Assembly: GCA_023614405.1 (NCBI GenBank)
Contig: CM042694.1
Span: 113,706,685-113,770,684 of the forward strand
Origin: Avena insularis
Lineage: Eukaryota; Streptophyta; Magnoliopsida; Poales; Poaceae
Length of the DNA: 64,000 nucleotides
Direction: 5' to 3'
Shown: positions 24,290 through 36,214 of the stretch, in pieces
How the letters are laid out: each line of letters starts with the position of its first letter
How positions within the stretch are numbered: the stretch's first letter is position 1
Notes under the pieces: generated by a model
The model's input: the letters and a program-made list of their open reading frames with translations, nothing else
What the model was told of the DNA's origin: nothing
Database searches by the model: none
Position numbers and translations under genes: made by a program

Positions 24290-25216
24290 CTAAGTATCTG
24301 CTAAACTATAAAAGATGATGGATGCCCTAGACGACGATGCCACGTGGAGGATGAGGGCTTGACGGCGACAACAAAGATGCTTGGAAGACTCCGAAGAAAC
24401 TAGAACTAGAGGGTATAAGCCACCATGACACAGACTTCTAAACACGATTTGCTTCATTGCCTGATCCTTAATCAAGAAAAATGGGTGAATCTCCACAAAG
24501 GCATTGTTGTCTAGAGCAATTTTATGAGCAGAAAGTAGATTCATGGAAGCATTAGGAACATATAAAATATTATGGAGTTGTATAGAACTATTTGGGGTGT
24601 GCAAAATAGAATGATCAATATGTGCAATATCCATACCTTATCCACTAGCTGCCAGAACTTGATCACGCCCCTGGTAGGTCTCATGCACTTGAAGCTTGTG
24701 GAGCTATCCTGCCACATGATTTGTACCTCTAGTGTCAAGATACCAATTTGTGTCTACGCCATAGGCACCTTTGGTAGTGTCCGGGGGAGTATCATCACCA
24801 TTGTCATCACCATAACGCCACCAACAATCACCCGTAGCATGCCCTTCCTTCTTACATATTTGACAATGAACACCATCCTGCCAAGGTGTGGCAACACGGT
24901 TGCGATCCCTCTTCCCACGCCCCCTTTGGGACGACGTCCCTGATCTGGCCGAGGTGGCTGGGGTGGGCGATGTGGCTGTGGTGGAGGCATGCGCTGCTGG
25001 GGTGGGGTGTAAAGCAGCGGGGGTTGCTGGTATGGCGAGGGTGTGTAGTATGGCTGTTGTGGAGGATATGGCTGGTACATGTAGGGTTGTGCGGGTTGCG
25101 GTGGATAGGTAGGTGGAGGAGGTTGGGGCAGGTATGGTGGTTGTGGGTATTGCTGATGGTAGGGCTGCTGTGGAGGCATGTAGGGTTGTGGTGGTGCTGG
25201 GCGGGGAGGAGGGCCA
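24290..25216 (-). pseudogene. Copia A: gag linker, zinc knuckle, protease, pre-integrase
   Basis: From right to left there is a Pro/Gln/Tyr-rich gag tract (about 24950-25216), a zinc knuckle CQICKKEGHATGDC, then the protease active site. The protease reads LDT-R-GTNH in the same frame where DTG is expected, and it is soon followed by TAG. A pre-integrase-like stretch follows at 24290-24634 ('ILYVPNASMNLLSAHKIALD'). Copia B interrupts gag at 25217; the N-terminal half of gag lies at 35049-35811. Confidence 0.85.
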
Positions 25217-26857
25217 TGTTGGTCCGCAGCATAGAAAACAAAAAAATTCCTATGATGAGAACTACACGCCAAGATCTATCTACTAGGTACAAAGCAACGG
25301 GTGGACATACATCCAACGAGAACTTACCCTCGAAGACAACGAGTTTTGTTAACGAGTAGGAACTCGTGGTTGATGTAGTCGTACACTTGTTGATCTCAAG
25401 ATCGTGAGGAAGTCCGCCACAACTCAGCAGCGCATCCGCATCGCACACACGCTCAAGCCACCGGACAAACTCCACCTCCTCGCTCCAGCGATCCAGTGAA
25501 GCAGCAACTCCTTCCGCATTTAAATGCCACCGGGAACATGTATCTCGCTAATCCGAGACCATGGGGGAATAATTCTAGAGGGGGAGAGAGATCCTTCACA
25601 AGGACGTGTGAGGAAGAAGGAGGAGGAGGGGGGCTTTTATAGGAGGAGGGGGTACCCCCTTCCCCATGGCCGGCGCATGGGGGGGTGACCCCTCAACTCC
25701 CCCATTCATGTGGTGGTAACCCCTCCACATTAAAATGCCTCTTCACATTCCCTTTTAAAGTCCCCACTTTAAATGCATTAAAATTCTCCAAGTTTAATGC
25801 TCTCCCATTTAATAAAACTCTTTTATTAAATTTATTCAGAATTTTTTAATTACTTTAATTAACAAATATTCACATATAACCCCTTGCAATATTTCAATAT
25901 CACATGCAAAACCACTTTCTGCAATTTCACCCGAAATAATTTCCGGTTTCTATCGAAACAATTCCTGTGCTTTGCAATTCTTTCGTCTGAAACATATGTG
26001 CTCCAAAATGGTGTCCGGTAACTCTTAAGTGTGTCACCCTACGGTTCGCAAATAATGCAGACATGATTGAGACTCCTCTCAGATCAATAGTTAGAAGCGG
26101 ACCGAGATCCATCTCGACTCTGCATATTCAACGATGACTTCTGTGATCGTGAGAACCTTTAACGCTTGTAATTTAATCCCTTTGTCTCATGATATAATAC
26201 ATGTCCGAGATTCGATCATCGGTATCCAAATACCTAGTTTGATCTCGTTACCGACATGCACTCTTTTCTCGTTCCCGTGATATAACATTCTAGTGATCAC
26301 ATCACTTACTTGCAAGTTATCTCAATGTGATATCACCGAGAGGGCCCAGAGTATATCTATCCGTCATCGGGATTGACAAATTCCACTCTTGATCCATGAG
26401 CCTCAACATAACACCTTCATAGCACTGAACCCATCTTTATAGTCACCCTGTTACGGTGTGACGTTCGATGTTATCAAGATACTCTTCAGGTGTTAGCAAT
26501 TAACATGATCTCATGGTATAAGGATAAAGATTACTTCGTATGATGTTATAGCAATATAAACATAATGACTTGATCGTAATGCTATACTTCGGATGAATGT
26601 TCATCACATCATTTCACAAATGTTGTGACCTTGTTATTAACAACATCCAATGTCTATGATCAGGAAACCTTGATCATCTTGTTAATCAACAAGCTAGTCT
26701 ATAAGAGAGGCATAACTAGGAACCCTTTTTGTTTATTAAACACACATGTATTGATGTTTCCGATCAATACAATTCTAGCATGCAAAATAAACATCTATCA
26801 TATATAAGGAATACATAATAACAACTTTATTATTGCCTCTCAGGGCATATTTCCTTG
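25217..26857 (-). repeat. Copia B 3' LTR
   Basis: Starts TGTTGGTCCGC, like the left copy at 2158. Its inner end reads TTCCTTG-CCTCCC where the other copies have TTCCTTCA, so the terminal CA is damaged. Several small deletions relative to the other two LTR copies lie at about 25413-25515 and 26099-26120. Confidence 0.92.
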
Positions 26858-27171
26858 CCTCCCACTTGCACTAGAGACAATAATCTAGTTCACATAGTGA
26901 TAAATTTAACACCCATGGAGTTCTAGTGTTGATCATGTTTTGCCCTAGGGAGAGTTTTAGTCAACGGATCTGCTACATTTAGGTCCGTGTGTACTTTACA
27001 AATCTTTATATCTCCATCCTTGACATGCTCGCAGATGGAGTGAAACCGGCGCTTAATATGCTTGGAATTCAGAGACCTCGGTTCCTTTATACTATGGCTC
27101 CATTGTTGTCACAATAGATCACCATTGGGTCCAATGCACTAGGAACCACACCTAGTTCCGAATGAACTCTT

Positions 27172-28302
27172 TCATCCAAACCGCTTCTTGTGCCGCTCAA
27201 GCAAAGAACATATTCCGCCTCCGTCGTTGATCCAGCCACCACAGTTGTTTGGAACTCCTCCAACTAATCGCTGTCTGCTCAAGAGAAATACGTATCCGGA
27301 TTGAGACTTAGAGTCATCCAGATCGGTGTCAAAACTAGCATCGACATAACACTTAGCGACTAGCTCTTCTTCACCTCCGTATATAAGAAACATATCCCTA
27401 GTTCTTCTCAAGTACTTGAGGATGTTCTTGACCGCTATCCAAAGGTTCCAAACCTGGATCGATTGGTACCTACTAGTCAAACTAATAACATGTGCCACAT
27501 CCGGTCTTGTACATAGCATGGCATACATAATAGAGCCTATGGCCGAGGCATAGGGGATCTTATCCATCATCTCTCTTTCTTCCATCGTAGCCGGACTTTA
27601 AGTCTTACTCAATGTCTTGCCTTGCAACATAGGTAAGAACCCCTTCTTACTTCCGTCCATATTAAACTTCTTTAATATCTTATCAAGGTATGTACTCTCG
27701 ATAGCCCAATTAGGCTTTGATTTATCTCTATAGATTTTAATGCCTAATATATATGACGCTTCACCAAGGTCTTTCATCGAAAATTTGCTGTTTACATAAC
27801 TTTTAACACTGTTTAAAAGATCTATATCATTTCCAATCAATAATATGTCATCCACATATAATATCAGAAATGCCACATTGCTCCCACTCACTTTCTTGTA
27901 AATACAAGCCTCTCCATAAGTTTGGACAAATCCAAACTCTTTGATCACCTCATCAAAGCGAAGATTCCAACTCCGGGATGCTTGCTTCAGTCCATAGATG
28001 GATCGCTGAAGTTTGCATACCTTATTAGCATCCTTAGGATCGACAAAACCCTTAGGTTGTATCATATACAACTCTTCTTCAATATTACCATTGAGGAACG
28101 TAGTTTTGACATCCATCTGCCATATTTCATAATCGAAATATGCAGCAATTGCTAACATAATCCTAACCGACTTAAGCATCGCTATGGGAGAGAATGTCTC
28201 ATCGTAGTCAACTCCTTGAATATGTCGAAACCCCTTTGCGACAAGTCGAGCCTTATAGATGGTCACATTACCATCAGCATCAGTTTTCTTTTGAAAATCC
28301 AT
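27172..28302 (-). pseudogene. Copia B: reverse transcriptase and RNase H
   Basis: RT at 27598-28302 is well preserved: 'ARLVAKGF', 'WQMDVKTTFLNG', 'LKQASRSWN', 'LYVDDILLIGND'. It continues through 'YLDKILKKFNMD' to a stop after 'LSKT' (TAA where Gln is usual). RNase H at 27172-27585 begins 'MEEREMMDKIPYASAIGS' and goes out of frame after 'SQSGYVFLL', where the left copy stays open. The 27070-27470 segment has a cluster of small replacements and indels relative to 4030-4440. Confidence 0.9.
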
Positions 28303-29717
28303 TTATTCTCAACGGCCTTTCGATCGTGAGGTAAGTCCACCAAGGTCCAAACTTGGTTCTCGTACATGGATTCCATCTCGAATTTCATGGCTTCTAGCCA
28401 TTTGTTGGAATCCGGGCTCATCATCGCTTCTTCATATGTCGCAGGGTCATCCATTTCATCAACCATGAAATTCACAACAGGATTGCCGTACAGTTCAGGA
28501 GTTGCACGTGTCCTGCTTGACCTGCGAGGTTCGGTAGTGTCCTCTTTCGGAGTTTCATGATCAATATCATTAGCTCTCTCTTCATTAGGTGAAGTCAACT
28601 CCAAAACAACTTTCGGTGCTACACTACTCGCCATTTCATGAAGAGAAGGTTTAATAACCTCTTCAAGTTCTACCTTCCGACTACTCACACCTTTCACGAG
28701 AAACTCCTTCTCAAGAAAGGATCCATTCTTGGCAACAAAAACCTTGCCCTCGGATTTGTGATAGAAGGTATACCCAATCGTTTCCTTAAGGTATCCTATG
28801 AAGACGCATTTTTCCGCTTTGGGTTCGAGTTTATCCTGCTGAAGTTTCTTCACATAAACATCGCATCCCCAAACTTTAAGAAATGACAGCTTAGGTTTGT
28901 TTCCAAACCATAATTCATACGGTGTCGTTTCAACGGATTTAGATGGTGCCCGATTTAAAGTGAATGCAGCTGTTTCAAAGGCATAACCCCAAAATGATGT
29001 GGCAAGTCAATGAGACATCATAGATCGAACCATATCCAATAAGGTACGACACGACGCTCGACACACCATTACGTTGTGGTGTTCCGCAGCGTGAGTTGTG
29101 AAACTATTCCACACTCTTTCATGTGTGTGCTAAACTCAGTAACTTAGATACTCTCCATGGTCGATCAGTAGAAATTTGATCTTTCTATTACGATGATTTT
29201 CCACTTCATTCTGAAATTCCTTGAACTTTTCAAAAGTTTCAGATTTGTGTTTCATCAAATAGATATACCCGTATGTACTCAAATCATCCGTGAAAGTAAC
29301 AAAATAACGATATCCACCTCGCGCCGACACACTCATTGGTCCACAAACATCAGTATGTAAGATTTTCAATAAATCTGTCGCCCGTTCCATTGAACCGGAA
29401 AACGGTGTTCTAGTCATCTTGCCCATAAGGCATGGCTCACATGTATCAAATGATTCAAAATCAAGTGATTCCAAAAGTCCATCAGAATGGAGTTTCTTCA
29501 TGCGTTTAACGCCAATATGACCTAGACGGCAGTGCCACATATATGCAGATATATCATCATCAAGTTTAATCTTTTTAGCATTAACATTATGAATGTGCGT
29601 AATATTACTATCAAGATCCATCAGAAATAAACCATTCAACACAGGTGCATGACCATAAAAGATATTATCCATATAAATCGAACAACCATTGTTTTTTAGA
29701 TTTAAACGAATAACCAC
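28263..29717 (-). pseudogene. Copia B: integrase and linker to RT
   Basis: 29136-29717 has the HHCC zinc-binding region ('HCRLGHIGVKRMKKLH', 'CEPCLMGK') and the start of the catalytic core ('HTDVCGPMS', 'YFVTFTDD'). The block normally reading S-D-R-G-G-E-Y is LLIDHGEYL here, followed by a frameshift. 28860-29135 is degraded integrase. 28263-28853 holds the C-terminal 'EKCVFIGY' domain and the acidic linker with 'RRSSR', ending in a frameshift at the WIFK codons that is shared with the left copy. Confidence 0.88.
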
Positions 29718-30837
29718 TTTGCATCAAACATAATCTGGATACAATGTTCATGCTAAGTGCAGGCACCAAATAACAATTATTCAGGTTTATAACTAATCCC
29801 GATGGCATATGGAGAGGTAGCATTCCGACGGCGATCACATCAACTCTTGATCCATTGCCGACCCGCATTGTGACCTCATCCCTTGCTAGTTGTCGCTTGT
29901 TTCGCAGCCCCTGAATCGAGTTACATATATTAGCAACCGATCCCGTATCAAATACCCAGGTGCTACTGCGAGTACTAGTCAAGTACACATCAATAACATG
30001 TATATCATATATAACTTTGTTTGCCTTGCCGGACTTCTTGTCCGCCAAATACTTGGGGCAGTTGCGCTTCCAATGGCCAGTCCCCTTGAAATAGTAGCAC
30101 TCGGTATCGGACTTAGGGCCAGCTCGGGGTTTCTTTTTAGGCACGGCAACAGATTTGCCACCCTTCTTTCCCTTGTGCTTGCCTTTCTTGTCCTTCTTGA
30201 AACCGGTGGTCCTATTGATCATCAACACTTGATGTTCTTTCCTAATCTCCGCAGTCTTAAGCATTGACAGAAGCTTGGGAAGAGTCTTCTTCATGCCCTG
30301 CATATTATAGTTCATCACGAAGCTCTTGTAGCTAGGTGGCAGAGATTGGAGAACACGATGTATGCCTAAGTCAATGGGCATCGTTATTCCCAAGGACACA
30401 AGCTTATCGGCGTACCCAAACATTTTGAGTACATGCTCACTAACGGAGCTGTTCTCCTCCATCATGCAGCTAAAGAACTTTTTAGTAACATTATAACTCT
30501 CTACGGCATCATGGGTATCGAAAATCATTTTCAATTCTCCCATGGTATCAAAAGCATTGCCATTTTCGAAACGCTTTCGAAGTTCTGGCTCTAGCCCATA
30601 CAGTATGCCACAATGAACTAAGTTGTGGTCCTCCTGACGAGTCACATAGACATTCTTTTCCTCGTCAGGGGCCTCAGGAGCTGGTGGGGGGGCTAGCGGT
30701 GCATCTAGCGCATATTGCTTTTGTGCAGCAGTGAGGAGAATCCTCAAATTCATAGCCCAGTGGATGAAGTTGCTACCATTCGTAGCAAGTTTCTCTTTCT
30801 CCATGAACACATTGAAATTAAAAGCAGGTGGTGTCAT
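29665..30837 (-). pseudogene. Copia B: gag and protease
   Basis: A 390-codon frame starts at 30837 after the leader. Residues 1-200 are gag of the Copia type ('SNFIHWAMNLRILL', 'LPPSYKSFVMNY'), then a Lys-rich stretch. A zinc knuckle follows in which the second Cys is Phe (CYYFKGTGHWKRNC). The protease active site is 'WVFDTGS', and the frame runs on towards the pre-integrase region. It ends by frameshift near 29700. The PBS is about 1.05 kb upstream on the minus strand. Confidence 0.9.
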
Positions 30838-31885
30838 CTACAACAGAATTTGTAAAGTTTATTTAGACTAAGTTTATGATAGATTGAGTTCAACTAATCC
30901 AAATTACTAATGAACTCCCACTCAAAAACGACATCCCTCGTGTCCTTTTGGTGATTACATGAACCAAATCCACTACACCAAGTCCGATCATCACGTGAGT
31001 CGGTGTAGCTTCAAAGGCGAGCATCTATATGGGCATCATATCAACTATATGACTCATGCTTAACCTTTCGGTCCGTGTTCCGAGGCCATGTCTGTACATG
31101 CTAGGCTCGCCAAGTAAGAACCTTAGTACTCGCGTGTGTAAAACTGTCTTACACCTGTTGTATGAAAGCGTAGAGTCGAGTACACCCAATCATCACGTGA
31201 TGTCTCGAAACACAATCCATAGAACGGTGCATACTCAAGGAAGAACACATTTTATCTTGATATCTAAATGAGGAATCATCTTACAATGCTACCAAAAACG
31301 CCAAACTAGCAGTATAAGATGCTAACATCTAATGTGTAAAGTGAGATGATATGGTCCATGCATATGATCTCTATAATTTGCATCGTGGTATGATCTCTAT
31401 CATTCCTTTTGTGTGTAAGGCCAAGGTCTATGGAACTTACACGTTGAATGTGTTGTAAGAGTATCTATCATACATCTACTTACAACAATACCATATCTAT
31501 ACACTAGCCCAGCAACGATCTAAACTAGACGCCTCTAATTTATCAGTTGCAAGTTTTACGTGGCTTAGGGCTTTCGGAGATAGAACCGTTCTCACCTACG
31601 AACATGAACCACAACAAGGATAAACAAGTTATTAGCAACTCTTTGTAAATCAGATATTGACTATAGTAGGAGAGACAGACACCCGCCAGCCACTTATGCA
31701 AAACAAGTTGCATGTCAGTCATGGAACCGGTCTCATGTACGATGACATGTAAGGTTGGTCCGGGCCGCTTCATCCCACTATGCCACCAATATCCATAGTA
31801 CATAGAAGATGCAATAACATGATCATCATCGCCCACATATAAACATATGTGTACTACCCGCGCAAAGCACCTACGCATAGATCAG
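30838..31885 (-). other. Copia B untranslated leader
   Basis: About 1 kb between PBS and gag, with no supported frame. The segment 31051-31112 (complement includes CCTCGGAACACGG and TGGCGAGCCTAGCATG) is conserved in the otherwise diverged Copia C at 58500-58567. BARE1/Angela leaders are known to carry RNA dimerisation and packaging signals. That this block is such a signal is inference. Confidence 0.75.
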
Positions 31886-31898
31886 GCTCTGATACCAC

Positions 31899-34800
31899 TG
31901 TTGGGTCCGCAGCATAGAAAACAAAAAATTTCTTACGATGAGAACTACACGTCAAGATCTATCTACTAGGTACAAAGCAACGGGTGGACATACATCCAAC
32001 GAGAACTTACCCTCGAAGACAACGAGTTTTGCTAACGAGTAGGAACTCGTGGTTGATGTAGTCGTACACTTGCCGATCTCAAGATCGTGAGGAAGTCCGA
32101 GCGCCGCAACTCAGCAACGCATCCGTACTCGCATACACATTCAAGCCACCGGACAACCTCCACCTCCTCGCTCCAGCGATCCAGCAGAAGCAGCAACTCC
32201 TTCTAGACGAAATGCCACCGGGAACATGTATCTCACTAATCCGAGACCATGGGGGAGTAATTCTAGAGGGGGAGAGAGATCCTTCACAAGGAGGTGTGTG
32301 GAAGAAGGAGGAGGAGGGGGGCCTTTTATAGGAGGAGGGGGGTACCCCCTTCCCCATGGCCGGTGATGACCCACAAGTATAGGGTGTGTATCGCAGTATT
32401 TTCGATAAGTAAGAGTGTCAAACCCAACGAGGAGCAGAAGGTGCTGGCTAGTGGTATGGATCAGGAATTCTCTGCAAATACTTAGCAAACGGATTTTTAG
32501 GGGTTTTCGATAAAGCAAGTAAACAAAGTACGAGTAAAGAAAAGACAGTAGGAATAAATGCAGCAAGTGGCCCAATCCTTTATGCAGCAAAGGACAAGCC
32601 GGTTGTATTACTTAAGATGAGCAAACGTTCTCGAGGACACATGGGAAGGCTGTCAAGTGCTTTCGCTTCATATAGTTGATTAATCTTCTTTAGCTTGCTA
32701 AGTGTTGTGTGGGTGAACCTGTGCTAATGTACCGCCCCATCCAAGACTAATACATACTTGTGATTATACCCCTTGCAAACATTCGTAAGTACAAGAAAGT
32801 AATTAAGGTAGAAACCTAACCACAGCTTTAAACTCTAAGACCCTTACGTCTCTTGTGCAATGGTTTCCTAACGGGGGTTCAGGTTTCTGTCACTCCGGCA
32901 ACCCCTACGATTAGTAGCCAAATACACAATGCATTCCCCTAGGCCCATATAGGTGAAGTGTCATGTAGTCGACGTTCACATGACACCACTAGAAGAAGTA
33001 CACCACAACTTAAATAACAATCTATTGAATCTTTCTCAACACAAATCCACTACTAACAATAAGACTTCTCCCATGTCCTCAAGAACAAAACGAACTACTC
33101 ACAAGACATCATATGGATCATGATCAGAGATGGAATAATGATGTATAACAATCTGAACATAAACAATAATTCAATGGTTCACTCAATAACATTAACTACT
33201 AAGAGTAATCAACATCGGGAAAGTTTCCCCTATGAACTATGCAAGATTCAACGCAATTGTTATAGCAATATGGAGATGGTGATGAGGGTGCTGATGGTGA
33301 TGATGGTGGTGATGATGATGATGATTCCGATGAAGTCCAGCTTGATGGTGGTGTTGATGGTGATGATCTCCCCTCTCCGGGAAGGAATTCCCCTGGCAGA
33401 AATCTGTCTGCCGGAGAGATCTTTCTCTCTTGGTGTTTTCCGCCCCGCAGAGGCGGCGAAATCTTTCTGTGGTCGCTCCCCGAGTCTTAGGGTTTCGGGA
33501 GGATGATATACGCCAGAGGAGTGGGTCGGGTGGCCACACCACCTCTGGCGCCTAGGGTCGCCACGCCATGGGGTGTGTGGGCCCGTGGCCCATCTCCACT
33601 CCATCTTCCGCATCCTTAGTCTTCGGAAAAATAGGATTTTCCGTATATTTTCCCGATTTTCTGATCTTCAAATTTTGCCTCCAGACAAAGACCTTTTCCA
33701 TCGAATCCCGACCGCAGGTCCATGCTCCAAAAAGTCATCAACCATGCAAAAACAGATGAAATAACATAAGTATCACCTCTCAATACGAAATATATCAATG
33801 AATAATAGTGAATTAAGACATAGAATAGTGATGCAAAATGGACGTATCAGCCGGCGCATGGGAGGTGACCCCTCACCTCCCCCATTCATGTGGTGGTAAC
33901 CCCTCCACATTAAAATGCCTCTTCACATTCCCTTTTAAAGTCCCCACTTTAAATGCATTAAAATTCTTCAAGTTTAATGCTCTCTCATTTAATAAAACTC
34001 TTTTATTAAATTTATTCAGAATTTTGTTAATTACTTTAATTAATAAACATTCACATATAATCCCTTGCAATATTTCAATATCACATGCAGAACCACTTTC
34101 TGCAATTTCACCCGAAACAATTTCCGGTTTCTATCAAAACAATTCATGCGCTTTGCAATTCTTTCGTCTGAAACATATGTGCTCCAAAATGGTGTCCGGT
34201 AACTCTTAAGTGTGTCACCATACGGTTCGTGAATAATGCAGACATGATTGAGACTCCTCTCAGATCAATAGTCAGAAGCGGGACCTAGAGATCCATACTG
34301 ACTCCTGCATATTCAACGGTGACTTCTGTGATCGTGAGAACCTTTAACGCTTGTAATTTAATCTCTTTGTCTCATGATATAATACATGTCCGAGATTCGA
34401 TCATAGGTATCCAAATACCTAGTTTGATCTCGTTACTGACATGCACTCTTTTCTCGTTCCCTTGATATAACATTCTAGTGATCACATCACTTGCTTGCAA
34501 GCTATCTCAATGTGATATCACCGAGAGGGCCCAGAGTATATCTATCCGTCATCGGGATTGACAAATTCCACTCTTGATCTATCAGCCTCAACATAACACC
34601 TTCGTAGCACTGAACCTATCTTTATAGTCACCCTGCTACGGTGTGACGTTTGATGTTATCAAGATACTCTTCAGGTGTTAGCAATTAACATGATCTCATG
34701 GTCTAAGGATAAAGATTACTTTGTATGATGTTATAGCAATATAAACATAATGACTTGATCGTAATGCTATACTTCTGATGAATGTTCATCACATCATTTC

Positions 34801-35043
34801 ACAAATGTTGTGACCTTGTTATTAACAACATCCAATGTCTATGATCAGGAAACCTTGATCATCTTGTTAATCAACAAGCTAGTCTATAAGAGATGCATAA
34901 CTAGGAACCATTTTTGTTTATTAAACACACATGTATTGATGTTTCCGATCAATACAATTCTAGCATGCAAAATAAACATCTATCATATATAAGGAATACA
35001 TAATAACAACTTTATTATTGTCTCTCAGGGCATATTTCCTTCA
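31899..35043 (-). repeat. Copia B 5' LTR, interrupted
   Basis: Begins TGTTGGGTCCGC at 31899 and ends CATATTTCCTTCA at 35043. Interrupted at 32364-33849. It differs from the 3' LTR by scattered substitutions over its whole length (for example in 34040-34320), so the insertion is not recent. Confidence 0.94.
32364..33849. mobile_element. Solo-LTR-like insertion inside the Copia B 5' LTR
   Basis: 1486 bp with TGATGACCCAC at one end and GGACGTATCA at the other. It is flanked by GCCGG at 32359-32363 and 33850-33854, exactly within a stretch that is continuous in the other two LTR copies (compare 2610-2625). TG...CA ends and a 5-bp duplication fit a solo LTR. The short complementary ends (TGAT...ATCA) would also suit a DNA element, but a 5-bp TSD favours an LTR. 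It includes a GATGGT-rich low-complexity run (about 33272-33365) and has no protein domain. Confidence 0.82.
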
Positions 35044-35048
35044 GGCCA

Positions 35049-35811
35049 GCCCCATAATTTGGAGGAGGGTGTCATGTCATAGCATTAACTGAAGATGAAA
35101 AACTCCTAGGAGCTTGACCCGTAGAGAGGAGCATGGCATCACGATTTTCACAGGCCAGCAGATGAGAACACATATCATTGAGTGTAGTGGTGGGAACAAC
35201 GGTAATGTCAGCAACAAGATTATTGAATGTGCCATCAAGACCATTCATGAAGTAGTCCTTGAGCTCATCATCATCAACCATCTTTCCTGCAGCAGCAAGT
35301 TCGGAGGAAAAACTTTTCATCTTTGTAATGTATTGTTGCGCGTTCATGTCAAGCTTCTTGGTGTTGGTGACAGCACACGAAGAGTGGAAATCCGAGACTT
35401 AGACTGAGTGGAGTACATAGTATGAAGCGCACGCCACACATCGATGGCATGATGAAGACCAAAAACATGTGGTAGCACATCCTCAGAGAGGGAGTTGACG
35501 AGGAAACTGACCACGTGTTGATCCCGAGTGATCCAAACGTCATAGGTCGGATTAGGAATTGACACCTTTTTCTTGTCTATGTCTTCAGCCTCCAGGGTCT
35601 CCGATGGGGCAAGATCGGTCCCCTCAAGGAGACCCATGACTCGAGCGCCCCGCAGGGTGGGTAGGACATGTTCCTGCCAGTACAGGAAGTTCTCTCTGGT
35701 GAGTTTCATTGTGGGCGGCGCACCGATGGTGGCCGATGCGGACGGCGTCGAGAAAGTCACCATCGATCCTTGAGAAGGGAGGGTTTGTGGTCGTGGTCCT
35801 GAGGCAATCAC
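35049..35811 (-). pseudogene. Copia A: N-terminal gag
   Basis: 35344-35811 begins near 'MVTFSTPSAS' and contains 'LTRENFLYWQEHVLPTLRGA', 'DQHVVSFLVNSLSEDVL' and 'DVWRALHTMYST', a typical Copia gag. 35072-35347 continues in a second frame ('YITKMKSFSSELAAAGK', 'TTTLNDMCSHLLACE'). One frameshift near 35345 separates them. The rest of gag lies across Copia B, ending at 25216. Confidence 0.88.
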
Positions 35812-36031
35812 GATCGGGTCAAGGAGACAACGATCAGATCAGTTCCTGGAAGAAACGGAAAAAGGAGTTGTGGAGATCGTAGAGATTTGGTTGTTGTTTG
35901 GAGAATCAAGGACAGGGAATTGAACCCCCCGTCGACGATGGTCGTGAAGACACGATTAATTTGACGATCGGATTCCTGGTGGCGGCGCTAGAGGGAGCAC
36001 GGCGGCGGCTAGAGGGTAGGGAAGGGAGGGG

Positions 36032-36209
36032 CCTCTGATACCATGTTAGATTCGTAGATCGTTGGGTGGAACGTCATACCCGTTGAGGTCGACGGTTTCG
36101 TGTTATATGATGTGAGGAAAAACCCCTCACGTGGTTTGTACAGGTAGGAGGATACGTATACGGTGGTGTACTACACCATACGTATACGTATCGATATACA
36201 ACTCTAATA
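36032..36209 (-). repeat. Copia A PBS and 5' LTR
   Basis: CCTCTGATACCA (36032-36043) is the complement of a Met-tRNA primer site directly abutting the LTR. The LTR runs 36044-36209. Its first 44 bases match the remnant 3' LTR at 22332-22375 with three differences. Confidence 0.9.
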
Positions 36210-36214
36210 TGTTG

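Larger units (their letters stand above)
25217..35043 (-). mobile_element. Copia B, Angela/BARE1/WIS-like element inserted in Copia A gag
   Basis: Flanked by GGCCA at 25212-25216 and 35044-35048. The 3' LTR is 25217-26857 and the 5' LTR 31899-35043; the latter is 1654 bp once its own insertion is removed. The PBS complement GCTCTGATACCA is at 31886-31897, one base from the LTR, and matches initiator tRNA-Met. A polypurine-tract complement follows the 3' LTR. Without the solo LTR the element is 8336 bp, normal for Angela. Gag-protease, integrase, RT and RNase H are present in order but frameshifted, so it is non-autonomous now. Confidence 0.95.
22332..36209 (-). mobile_element. Copia A, short-LTR Copia element inserted in the LINE RNase H
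   Basis: TSD TGTTG lies at 22327-22331 and 36210-36214. The 5' LTR is 36044-36209 (166 bp, TGTTAGATTCG to CTCTAATA, with CA decayed to TA). It is preceded by a PBS complement at 36032-36043. The 3' LTR (22332-22375) keeps only its first 44 bases and is fused straight to mid-RT sequence. Without Copia B the element is about 4.05 kb. The short LTR and gag sequence suggest the Retrofit/Ale lineage, but this is tentative. Confidence 0.92.
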
